Source: Henriciella sp045287255
GTDB taxonomy: Bacteria > Pseudomonadota > Alphaproteobacteria > Caulobacterales > Hyphomonadaceae
Direction: 5' to 3'
NCBI RefSeq assembly: GCF_045287255.1
Contig: NZ_CP137142.1
Span: forward strand, 2,294,001 to 2,358,000
Length of the DNA: 64,000 nt
Each line of letters begins with the position of its first letter. Position 1 is the stretch's first letter. The position numbers were made by a program, and so were the translations under genes. The notes beneath the pieces were generated by a model. That model saw only the letters and a program-made list of their open reading frames with translations, searched no databases and was not told where the DNA came from. Positions 50,382 through 57,761 of this stretch are shown here, one piece after another.

Positions 50382-52187
50382 CTACTTGGCCGGATCAAGC
50401 CCGGCCAGCCGCTTGGACGGACACGGACTGGCTTCCGGATTGGTGGTTTGAACACCCGGGTCAAAGGCTGAGGCGACACATTCCCCATCAAGGGCTTGCA
50501 TGGCTTCATATTGGTGCATGAAAACCTGCCCCGTCAGCTCATCGAGAAAATGTGTTTTCTTCAACCGATCCATTACCGGACCCTTCACCTCAGACAGGTG
50601 CAGCGTCACCCCGGCATCTTTCAAGCGGTGATTGATCGCCTCAAGACTTTCAAGGCCGCTGGCATCAATCCGGTTGACCGCCGGACACATCAGGACAAGA
50701 TGTTTCATGTCCGGGCGGTTCCCCAGCATGCAGTAGACCGTATCCTCAAGGAAACGCGCATTGGCGAAATAGAGGCTCTCATCAATCCGGATGGTCAGCG
50801 CACAATCCGAGGTAACGACCGCATGTCGGTTCACATTGCGAAAATGGTGCGTCCCCGGCACCTGCCCGACCAACGCAAAATGCGGACGGCTGGTATTGTA
50901 AAGGTGTAGCAGCAGGGACAGGACAACACCCGTTGTCACACCCAACTCCACCCCAAAAGCAAGTGTCATAAAGATCGTCGCGATCATCGCCGCAAAATCA
51001 GACTTGGAATACTTCCAGACCTTGATGACTTCGGGAATGTTCACCAGCGACAGCACAGCGACGATGATGGTCGCGGCCAGTACCGCCTGCGGCAGATAGA
51101 AGAGGTACGGCGTCAGGAAGATCGTCGCGAGCGCAATACCAACCGCCGTAAACGCCCCTGCTGCCGGGGTTTCGGCCCCTGCATCAAAATTCACTGCTGA
51201 GCGTGCCAGTCCCCCTGTTACTGGATAGCCAGAAGAGACACCCGCCGTCAGGCTGGCCGCGCCAAGGCCAATCAATTCCTGGTTCGGATCAATCCGGTCA
51301 CGTTTCTTGGCCGCAAGGGTCTGGCCAACCGAAACAGACTCAACAAAGCCAATCAGGCTGATCAGAGCCGCTGAACCCAGAAGCTGCATCCAGATATCGG
51401 GGGCAAAACTTGGCAGACCAATCTCAGGCAGATTCTTGGGCACATCACCGAGGATTTTTACACCCTGCTGATCAAGCCTCATAGCTGCAACCGCGAGGAT
51501 CCCGGCCACCACGGCGAAGACTGGGCCAGCGCGGGCAATAATCGTCGCCGCCTTATCCCCAAGGCCAAGCTTTTTAAGCAAGGGCTTGAACTGCCCCCGC
51601 ACCCAGAACAGGAAGATCAAAGCCGCCCCACCTATGTAAAGCGTCGGTAAGTTGGTTTCAGTGATCTTCGTGCCCAGCGCATAGACAATCTCGAACAGAT
51701 TATGCCCGCCAGCATCGATCCCAAGGATATGTTTGAGCTGTGAAGCGGCAATAATAATCCCTGATGCAGTGATGAAGGCGGAAACCACCGGGTGGCTTAG
51801 GAAATTCGCGAGGAACCCCATCCGGAACAGGCCCATAACGAGCAGAATAAGCCCAGACAGAAAGGCCAGGATCAGGGCCGCTTCAATATATTCTGCGCTG
51901 CCCTGCGCCGCGATCTTTCCGGCTGCCGCTGCTGTCATCAAAGACAGGATCGCAACCGGACCAACGGCCAGTTGTCGCGCACTCCCGAAAATCGCATAGG
52001 CAAAAAGCGGCAGGATGGACGCATAGAGACCAACCTGCGGGGGCAATCCGGCCAGCAACGCATAAGCCAGCGATTGCGGGATCAGCATGATGGTGACGAT
52101 GACCGCCGCGACCATATCATTAGCGAAGGTCTCACCACGATATTTCGGCCCCCAGTCGAGGATCGGGAAATAGTTTGCGAGTTTCAT
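50382..52187 (-). CDS. SulP-family anion transporter with STAS domain
   Basis: Protein of 601 residues: a membrane part of about 14 segments (P-Q-S-L-A-Y-A-L-L-A-G and the S-G-Y-P-V-T-G-G-L motif) and a C-terminal STAS domain near 455-560 (N-R-I-D-A-S-G-L-E-S-L). SulP proteins move sulfate, bicarbonate or similar anions. As the last gene of the peroxiredoxin-arsR-pdo-sqr unit, it may export sulfite or sulfate made by persulfide oxidation. It converges with nsrR, 7 bp apart. Confidence 0.92.
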   Translation of the reverse strand: MKLANYFPILDWGPKYRGETFANDMVAAVIVTIMLIPQSLAYALLAGLPPQVGLYASILPLFAYAIFGSARQLAVGPVAILSLMTAAAAGKIAAQGSAEYIEAALILAFLSGLILLVMGLFRMGFLANFLSHPVVSAFITASGIIIAASQLKHILGIDAGGHNLFEIVYALGTKITETNLPTLYIGGAALIFLFWVRGQFKPLLKKLGLGDKAATIIARAGPVFAVVAGILAVAAMRLDQQGVKILGDVPKNLPEIGLPSFAPDIWMQLLGSAALISLIGFVESVSVGQTLAAKKRDRIDPNQELIGLGAASLTAGVSSGYPVTGGLARSAVNFDAGAETPAAGAFTAVGIALATIFLTPYLFYLPQAVLAATIIVAVLSLVNIPEVIKVWKYSKSDFAAMIATIFMTLAFGVELGVTTGVVLSLLLHLYNTSRPHFALVGQVPGTHHFRNVNRHAVVTSDCALTIRIDESLYFANARFLEDTVYCMLGNRPDMKHLVLMCPAVNRIDASGLESLEAINHRLKDAGVTLHLSEVKGPVMDRLKKTHFLDELTGQVFMHQYEAMQALDGECVASAFDPGVQTTNPEASPCPSKRLAGLDPAK

Positions 52188-52280
52188 CGGGTCTCACCTG
52201 CCATCAAAACAGTCTTAAAAGGAAAAGAGAGGGCCCGCCAATCATGGCGATTACGTAATTAATGGCCCAACTCCTCAGTA

Positions 52281-54020
52281 TTACGCCGCCTTTGACGACG
52301 CCTCCTTGAAGTCACACGCCTCCTGCGCCTCATGCGAGGCTGGTCTGTGGGGAAGCAGTTTCGGCTTCACCAGCATCTCATCGCCACGCAGCATTTGATT
52401 GAAATAGATGCTTGGCAGCATCTTCTCTTTCAGGAACCAGGCCGCACGGGTCGGCTTAGTGCCCTTAAGGGCCCACATCGGGAAGGTCGGGTCCAAAGTG
52501 CCGCCATAGGCAAATTCAGCCAGAACAATCTTGCCACGCTCAACCGTCAGCGGGCAGGAACCGTAGCCAGTATAGACGGCATTTGGAGCTTTCCCGTCGA
52601 GCACGCAGAGCACGTTATGGGCGGCTACCGGGGCTTGTTTACGAACGGCCGCCGCCGTCTTGGCATTTGGCGTTGAGCCGCCATCGCCCAAACCAAAGAT
52701 GTTGCCATAGCGCACATGCTGTAGGGTTTCGCCACTGACATCGATCCATCCGGCCTGATTGGCCAAGGCGGAATCCTTGATGAAATCCAGTGGCACTTGC
52801 GGTGGGCAGACATGCATCATGTCAAACTCACGCGCTTGCCGCTCAACCGCTCCGTCCGCATTGGTTACATCGAAATACGCCGTCTTGGCAGCGCCATCGA
52901 CGCCAATAAGAGTTTCGTTGAAGCACAGATCAATCCCGTACTTATCAACGTATTTCATCAAGGCAGGGACGTACTCTTTGACCCCAAAGATCACACCACC
53001 AGCATTGTGGAACTCAACCTCAATATCCTGCAAAACACCGCGGCGTTTCCAGGCATCGCAGGCTAGGTACATCGCCTTTTGCGGCGCACCCGCGCATTTG
53101 ATTGGCATTGGGGGTTGGGTAAACAAGGCGCGCCCACCCTTCATTGATTGCACCAACTCCCATGTATAAGAGGCCATATCGAACAGGTAGTTTGAGGTGA
53201 CCCCATTCTTGCCGAGCGTCTCTTTTAGGCCCTCAATACCATCCCAGTTCAGTTTCAAACCAGGCGCAACAACCAGAACCCTGTAGCCAATCCGCTCGCC
53301 ATCCTCGAGAATGATCTGATTACGTTCAGGATCAAAAGCGGCACAGGCTGAGCGCAACCATTGAGCCCCTTTGGGGATAAGCGAAGCCATCTGGCGCTCT
53401 GTCTGCTCACGCTTGAACACACCGCCACCCACTAAAGTCCAGCCGGGCTGATAGTAATGCTCGGTCCGAGGCTCAACGATGGCAACATTCACGCCCTTAC
53501 GACGCTTGAGAATTGAGGCCGCTGTCGAAATCCCGGCAGCGCCACCACCGATAATCACAACGTCATGGGTCACGACACGCCCAATCCCACCAGCGGTCGC
53601 CTTATCCTTGGCATCGAGCCGCATGGTCAGACCCGCAAGGTCATAGCCCGCCGCATTTGCCGTTTTGAGAATGGCTGCGGTTGACAGGTGCCCGGCCTGG
53701 GACAGCGCCCACAAAGTGGTCGAGCGTGTCCCTGTGCGGCAATAGGCCAAGGCTGGTGCTGGAAGCTCCCGCATGGCCTTCGCGAAGGCGCCAACGTCAG
53801 CATCTGTGACCTGCCCAGGCACAACGGGAACATAACGGACCTCAAGACCATGACGCTGCGCGGCTTCTACAATCTCTTTGTGGCTGGGCTGATCGCTGGA
53901 TTCATCATCAGGGCGATTGATGATGATTGAACGAAAGCCCTGCGAGACGGCAACGCCGACATCCTGCGGTCTGATTTGCGATGAGACCGACAGGTCTGGT
54001 GCAATGGTCTTGATATCCAT
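52281..54020 (-). CDS. DUF442-sulfide:quinone oxidoreductase fusion
   Basis: Protein of 579 residues. Residues 1-130 are a DUF442 phosphatase-like sulfur transferase with Cys94 in C-R-T-G-T-R-S. Residues about 150-560 are a FAD-binding oxidoreductase of the type II SQR kind, with V-I-I-G-G-G-A-A-G-I-S near 153 and K-C-A-G-A-P-Q-K-A-M-Y-L. It oxidises sulfide to sulfane sulfur and passes electrons to quinone; the DUF442 part probably takes the sulfur. It is located between pdo and sulP and is typical of bigR-type operons. Confidence 0.92.
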   Translation of the reverse strand: MDIKTIAPDLSVSSQIRPQDVGVAVSQGFRSIIINRPDDESSDQPSHKEIVEAAQRHGLEVRYVPVVPGQVTDADVGAFAKAMRELPAPALAYCRTGTRSTTLWALSQAGHLSTAAILKTANAAGYDLAGLTMRLDAKDKATAGGIGRVVTHDVVIIGGGAAGISTAASILKRRKGVNVAIVEPRTEHYYQPGWTLVGGGVFKREQTERQMASLIPKGAQWLRSACAAFDPERNQIILEDGERIGYRVLVVAPGLKLNWDGIEGLKETLGKNGVTSNYLFDMASYTWELVQSMKGGRALFTQPPMPIKCAGAPQKAMYLACDAWKRRGVLQDIEVEFHNAGGVIFGVKEYVPALMKYVDKYGIDLCFNETLIGVDGAAKTAYFDVTNADGAVERQAREFDMMHVCPPQVPLDFIKDSALANQAGWIDVSGETLQHVRYGNIFGLGDGGSTPNAKTAAAVRKQAPVAAHNVLCVLDGKAPNAVYTGYGSCPLTVERGKIVLAEFAYGGTLDPTFPMWALKGTKPTRAAWFLKEKMLPSIYFNQMLRGDEMLVKPKLLPHRPASHEAQEACDFKEASSKAA

Positions 54021-54053
54021 GCGGGGAGCCTCCCTTTTGTATTTTTATGGATG

Positions 54054-54920
54054 CTAGAGCGCGTTAATCGGCAGCTTCATGTAACGCTGACCATTATCTT
54101 CCGGTGGCGGCATATCCCCGGCACGCATATTGATCTGCACCGATGGCAGGATCAGTTTTGGCATATCAAGTGTGGCATCACGCGCGGTCCGCATGGCGAT
54201 AAAGTCATCACGTGAAGTGCCCGTTTTGATATGAATATTGCTTTCCTTTTGCTCGCCTACCGTGGTTTCCCAACGATAGGTATCGCGGCCTGGCGCCATA
54301 TAGTCATGGCATAAGAACATCCGGGTTTCATCCGGCAGCGCGAACAGTTTCTGAATGGAGTCAAACAGCGTTCCGGCATCCCCGCCCGGGAAGTCACAAC
54401 GGGCGGTCCCGAAGTCAGGCATGAAGATCGTATCGCCAACGAAGAGCGCATCGCCGATCAGGTGGCTCATACAGGCTGGGGTATGACCGGGCGTGTGGAT
54501 CGCGCGAGCCTCAAGGTTGCCAATGTGATAGATTTCCCCATCGGTAAACAAGTGATCGAACTGACTACCATCAGTGTGGAAAGACTGGTCCTCATTAAAG
54601 ATTTCGCCAAACACACGCTGGACGACCGGGATCTGATCGCCAATCGCGGTCTTGCCACCGATTTGTTCGCGAATGTAGGGCGCAGCCGTCAGGTGGTCAG
54701 CGTGCACATGGGTATCGATGATCCATTCACAGGTCAGACCCTGCTCACGCACGAAAGCGATCAGCTTATCCGCAGACTCCGTTGTCGTGCGGCCTGAGGC
54801 CTGATCGAAATCGAGCAGAGAATCGATGATGGCGCATTGCTTGGTCTCTGGGTCAGAGACAACATAGCTGATCGTGTAGGTGGCTTGATCAAAAAAGCCG
54901 GTAACGTCTGGTTTATGCAT
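54054..54920 (-). CDS. Metallo-beta-lactamase-fold persulfide dioxygenase (Blh/ETHE1-like)
   Basis: Protein of 288 residues with T-H-V-H-A-D-H (His71, His73, Asp75, His76), H-T-P-G-H-T-P, G-D-T-I-F and L-C-H-D-Y, the iron-binding pattern of ETHE1/Blh. It oxidises glutathione persulfide to sulfite. CAGGAG precedes the ATG. It follows the ArsR gene by 24 bp and leads into the DUF442-SQR gene, the known order of bigR operons. Confidence 0.94.
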   Translation of the reverse strand: MHKPDVTGFFDQATYTISYVVSDPETKQCAIIDSLLDFDQASGRTTTESADKLIAFVREQGLTCEWIIDTHVHADHLTAAPYIREQIGGKTAIGDQIPVVQRVFGEIFNEDQSFHTDGSQFDHLFTDGEIYHIGNLEARAIHTPGHTPACMSHLIGDALFVGDTIFMPDFGTARCDFPGGDAGTLFDSIQKLFALPDETRMFLCHDYMAPGRDTYRWETTVGEQKESNIHIKTGTSRDDFIAMRTARDATLDMPKLILPSVQINMRAGDMPPPEDNGQRYMKLPINAL

Positions 54921-54944
54921 GACGGGCTCCTGTTTCTGGGGGGA

Positions 54945-55340
54945 TTAAGATCCTGTGCGGGCGAAAACGCCGTACCCGCCGGGACGATTGGGTTTGGGGC
55001 GAGGGGTAGTTTCGGCCAGCTCAACGCCGGCGAGCGGCTTGCCGAGCATCACCGCACAGATCGCATCAATCATGCCGCGTACGCGGGCCTTATCGCTCAG
55101 CCGATAATAAACCAGCTTTGACGCACGACGGGTTTCGACCAGACCCTCTTCGCGTAGCTTGGAAAGCTCCCGCGAGAGGCGCGGCTGTTTGATGCCCAGA
55201 GTGGTCTCAATGTCGCCGACCGACATCTCCTCATCGCGCAACTGACAACAGATCATCAACCGCGCAGGATGCGCGAGCGCTTTGAGCAATTCGGTCGCCT
55301 CATCAGCAAGTGGGGAGAGATCTTGTGACTTCGGCGTCAT
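54945..55340 (-). CDS. bigR: ArsR-family persulfide-type regulator (BigR/SqrR-like)
   Basis: Protein of 131 residues with an ArsR winged HTH (A-L-A-H-P-A-R-L-M-I, then L-G-I-K-Q-P-R-L-S-R-E-L-S-K-L-R). Cys31/Cys32 and Cys95 are placed like the Cys pair that forms a polysulfide bridge in BigR and SqrR, although the spacing is 2-3 residues shorter. ATG 55340 has GGAG 8 nt upstream and overlaps the peroxiredoxin stop by 3 bp. The likely operator is the inverted repeat at 56026-56060. Confidence 0.88.
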   Translation of the reverse strand: MTPKSQDLSPLADEATELLKALAHPARLMICCQLRDEEMSVGDIETTLGIKQPRLSRELSKLREEGLVETRRASKLVYYRLSDKARVRGMIDAICAVMLGKPLAGVELAETTPRPKPNRPGGYGVFARTGS

Positions 55341-55996
55341 TGGCCAATCTCCGTATGGGTAAAATACCAAGCTCCTCCATTCAGGCCCGACCGTTTATCG
55401 GCCTCCATCTGATCGAGCGGCGGTGGCAAGACAGCCTCATCGCCCGGCTTCCAACCCTCTGGTGTGGCGACGGCGCATGCATCGGTTTGCTGAAGCGCGG
55501 TCAGGACCCGCAACAATTCCTCAACCGAACGACCAACATTCATCGGATAGTGGATCAGGGCGCGGATATAGCCTTCAGGATCGATAAAGAAGACCGAGCG
55601 AACCGCCGCGGTCGTCGCCGAGGTTTCATGGATCATCCCATACACCCGGCTGACCGCCATCGAAATGTCTTCAATGATCGGGAAGGTGATTTTGACGCCA
55701 AAGCGCTCTTCAATGTCCTTCACCCAGGCAATGTGCGCATAAAGGCTATCCACGGACAGACCCAGCAGGTCACAATTCAAGTCATCAAACTGTGGCTTTG
55801 CTTTCTGAAGCGCAACAAATTCAGATGTGCAAACCGGCGTAAAATCAGCCGGATGCGAGAAGAAAAGCAGCCAGCGGCCCCGATAATCGGACAGCTTGAC
55901 CTCACCTTGTGTTGTGCGCGCGACAAAGTCAGGCGCCAGATCATCAATCCTGGCCTGTAATGGCGTCTGAGCAGAGTCTTGGGCAATTTCGGTCAT
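55337..55996 (-). CDS. 1-Cys (Prx6-type) peroxiredoxin, copy 2
   Basis: Protein of 219 residues, related to the one at 45323-45952. The peroxidatic Cys56 is in S-H-P-A-D-F-T-P-V-C-T-S-E. There is an extra Cys in D-A-C-A-V-A-T-P. AAAGG precedes ATG 55996; the TTG at 56002 is less likely. As first gene of the sulfide operon it may reduce peroxides or hydropersulfides formed during sulfide oxidation. Confidence 0.92.
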   Translation of the reverse strand: MTEIAQDSAQTPLQARIDDLAPDFVARTTQGEVKLSDYRGRWLLFFSHPADFTPVCTSEFVALQKAKPQFDDLNCDLLGLSVDSLYAHIAWVKDIEERFGVKITFPIIEDISMAVSRVYGMIHETSATTAAVRSVFFIDPEGYIRALIHYPMNVGRSVEELLRVLTALQQTDACAVATPEGWKPGDEAVLPPPLDQMEADKRSGLNGGAWYFTHTEIGQ

Positions 55997-56025
55997 GATC
56001 AACCTTTCTGTTGCGCTTTGATATA

Positions 56026-56060
56026 TTACATATTACAAAACTGTCAATTGTAAAACGTAA
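56026..56060. promoter_or_regulatory. Inverted repeat, likely BigR-type operator
   Basis: TTACATATTACAA (56026-56038) and TTGTAAAACGTAA (56048-56060) are inverted copies with ten of thirteen matching positions and a 9-bp centre. It lies between the divergent peroxiredoxin and YeeE genes, the expected place for the local ArsR-type regulator to bind. Confidence 0.6.
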
Positions 56061-56081
56061 ACTGTGAAGGATGCACACATC

Positions 56082-56507
56082 ATGGATGGATTCACACCAA
56101 TCTCCGCAACAATTGGGGGACTGCTCATCGGGCTCTCTGCCGTATTGCTAATGGGCTTGAATGGACGCATTGCCGGAATTAGCGGCGTTTTCTCCGGAGC
56201 GGTCTTCGCTGAAGCCGGGGATAAGCTCTGGCGCGGGCTGTTTGTGCTCGGGCTGGTTGCCGCCCCGGCTCTATGGACCCTTGTTCAGGGCGCCCCGCCA
56301 CCCTTTGAAATCACACCAAGCTGGCCGCTGATCATTGCAGGCGGGCTGCTTGTCGGGTTTGGCACCCGGCTTGGCTCAGGCTGCACCAGTGGGCATGGCG
56401 TTTGCGGGCTGTCCCGCCTGTCCACCCGCTCTATGGCTTCTGTCGCCCTGTTCATGGGCGCGGGCATGGGCACAGTCGCCCTCGCCAAAGCATTTATTGG
56501 AGGTTGA
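56082..56507 (+). CDS. YeeE/YedE-type sulfur transporter, first half
   Basis: Protein of 141 residues with about four membrane helices and the conserved G-S-G-C-T-S-G-H-G-V-C-G-L-S-R-L-S motif near 105-120. YeeE/YedE proteins pass thiosulfate or sulfane sulfur through the membrane by Cys relay. Here it is split into two genes, as in the pmpAB pairs near bigR. ATG 56082 is chosen over GTG 56064; AAGGA lies about 10 nt upstream. Confidence 0.9.
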   Translation: MDGFTPISATIGGLLIGLSAVLLMGLNGRIAGISGVFSGAVFAEAGDKLWRGLFVLGLVAAPALWTLVQGAPPPFEITPSWPLIIAGGLLVGFGTRLGSGCTSGHGVCGLSRLSTRSMASVALFMGAGMGTVALAKAFIGG

Positions 56508-56508
56508 T

Positions 56509-56943
56509 ATGGGACGCAATTTCTCTGCTTTGATCGCTGGTCTGGTTTTCGGACTTGGCCTGACCATTTCCGAAATGGTCAATCCGGCCAAGGTCCTGGC
56601 TTTCCTTGACCTGTTTGGAAACTGGGACCCTTCCCTCGCTTTTGTTATGGGTGGAGCTTTGATCGTCACCGCGATTGGCTATCGTCTGGTCTGGAGCCGC
56701 GAACGCCCGGTCTTTGCTGATCGGTTTCAGGTACCCGGCAATCGCGATGTTGATACGCGCCTCGCCGTCGGGGCCATCCTGTTCGGGATGGGCTGGGGTC
56801 TTGTTGGCCTCTGCCCCGGTCCAGCGATTGCCGCCCTGACCTTTGGTGGCCCGGCACTTTACGTATTCCTTGCGGCGATGGCCGCTGGCATGGTGATATT
56901 CGAACTGATTGAGCGGCTCGGCAATCGCCCGGCCTCTGCTTAG
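56509..56943 (+). CDS. YeeE/YedE-type sulfur transporter, second half
   Basis: Protein of 144 residues with about four membrane helices and the second half-motif F-G-M-G-W-G-L-V-G-L-C-P-G-P-A near 95-109. It starts one base after the first half, with GGAGG just upstream, so the two are made together and probably form one transporter. Confidence 0.9.
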   Translation: MGRNFSALIAGLVFGLGLTISEMVNPAKVLAFLDLFGNWDPSLAFVMGGALIVTAIGYRLVWSRERPVFADRFQVPGNRDVDTRLAVGAILFGMGWGLVGLCPGPAIAALTFGGPALYVFLAAMAAGMVIFELIERLGNRPASA

Positions 56944-56968
56944 CACGCACCAACACAGGAGCCTTCCC

Positions 56969-57187
56969 ATGCCGACAAATGTTGGAACCATTGATCGCCT
57001 GATCCGAGCTGTAATCGGCCTGGTTGCTATTGGCTTTGTTTTCTTCGGCCCCATCGCCGCCACAGGTGGATGGGGTCTGGAGCGGATCGGCCTGCTGGCG
57101 ATTGGCAGCATCATGCTCGCCACCAGTGCGGTGAAGTTTTGCCCGCTTTACCGCATCATCGGTCTGCGCACCTGCAAGTCCGAATAA
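56969..57187 (+). CDS. DUF2892-like small membrane protein
   Basis: Protein of 72 residues with two membrane helices, starting M-P-T-N-V-G-T-I-D-R-L-I-R and ending with C-P-L-Y-R-I-I-G-L-R-T-C, as in DUF2892 (YgaP-like membrane) proteins. These often accompany rhodanese or YeeE genes. It is 25 bp after the second transporter half. The function is unknown. Confidence 0.85.
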   Translation: MPTNVGTIDRLIRAVIGLVAIGFVFFGPIAATGGWGLERIGLLAIGSIMLATSAVKFCPLYRIIGLRTCKSE

Positions 57188-57277
57188 GCGCCATCAAGGC
57201 TTTGCCTGATTACGTATAATCCGCTGCGTCAAAACGCTTTCTGGCGCCCGGATTTGTAATCGGTTAGCCAGCCGATC

Positions 57278-57679
57278 ATGCTTGAGCGTCTTGCCTCACG
57301 TGTCACGCGCCTTTTGGCGATGCTGGCGATCAGCCTGCAGATCATGCTGCCCGGCATGGTTTCGGTTGCCCAGGCGAATGGCATTGAGCTTGGGCAATAC
57401 ATCTGCCTGATCCCCGGTGAAGAACCCAGCGATGAAATCAAGGATGCCGCGCGGCGCATCGCTGAAATAGTCGGGGATATCCCAGAAGAAGAGCCATTAG
57501 ACGCGGAGCATTGCCCGTTCTGCACAATCGCGCACGGCGCCCCTTTACCCGCGTGCACTTTGGTCACCATACCGCTTTCTTTTGCGCTTGTTCAGGATTT
57601 TGTTCTTTATGAACCGGGCCTTCTGATCCCCGCACAGGGCCCACCGCTGGGCTCACGCGGACCGCCCTCTCACATATGA
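57278..57679 (+). CDS. DUF2946-like exported protein upstream of the TonB receptor
   Basis: Protein of 133 residues with a signal peptide (ending A-Q-A-N), an acidic middle part, H-C-P-F-C-T-I-A-H-G near 79-88 and a proline-rich end with R-G-P-P. The C-x-x-C motif and the R-G-P-P end fit DUF2946. It is followed by a copper-type TonB receptor, so a role in copper uptake or sensing is likely. It is the fourth gene of this kind in the window. Confidence 0.78.
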   Translation: MLERLASRVTRLLAMLAISLQIMLPGMVSVAQANGIELGQYICLIPGEEPSDEIKDAARRIAEIVGDIPEEEPLDAEHCPFCTIAHGAPLPACTLVTIPLSFALVQDFVLYEPGLLIPAQGPPLGSRGPPSHI

Positions 57680-57761
57680 TTGCACATGACTGGCTCGCTA
57701 CGGCGAGTACTCCTCTGGCGCGCTTCTGACCGCGCCGCGCTTTTTGTTCGTGAGACTCCAA

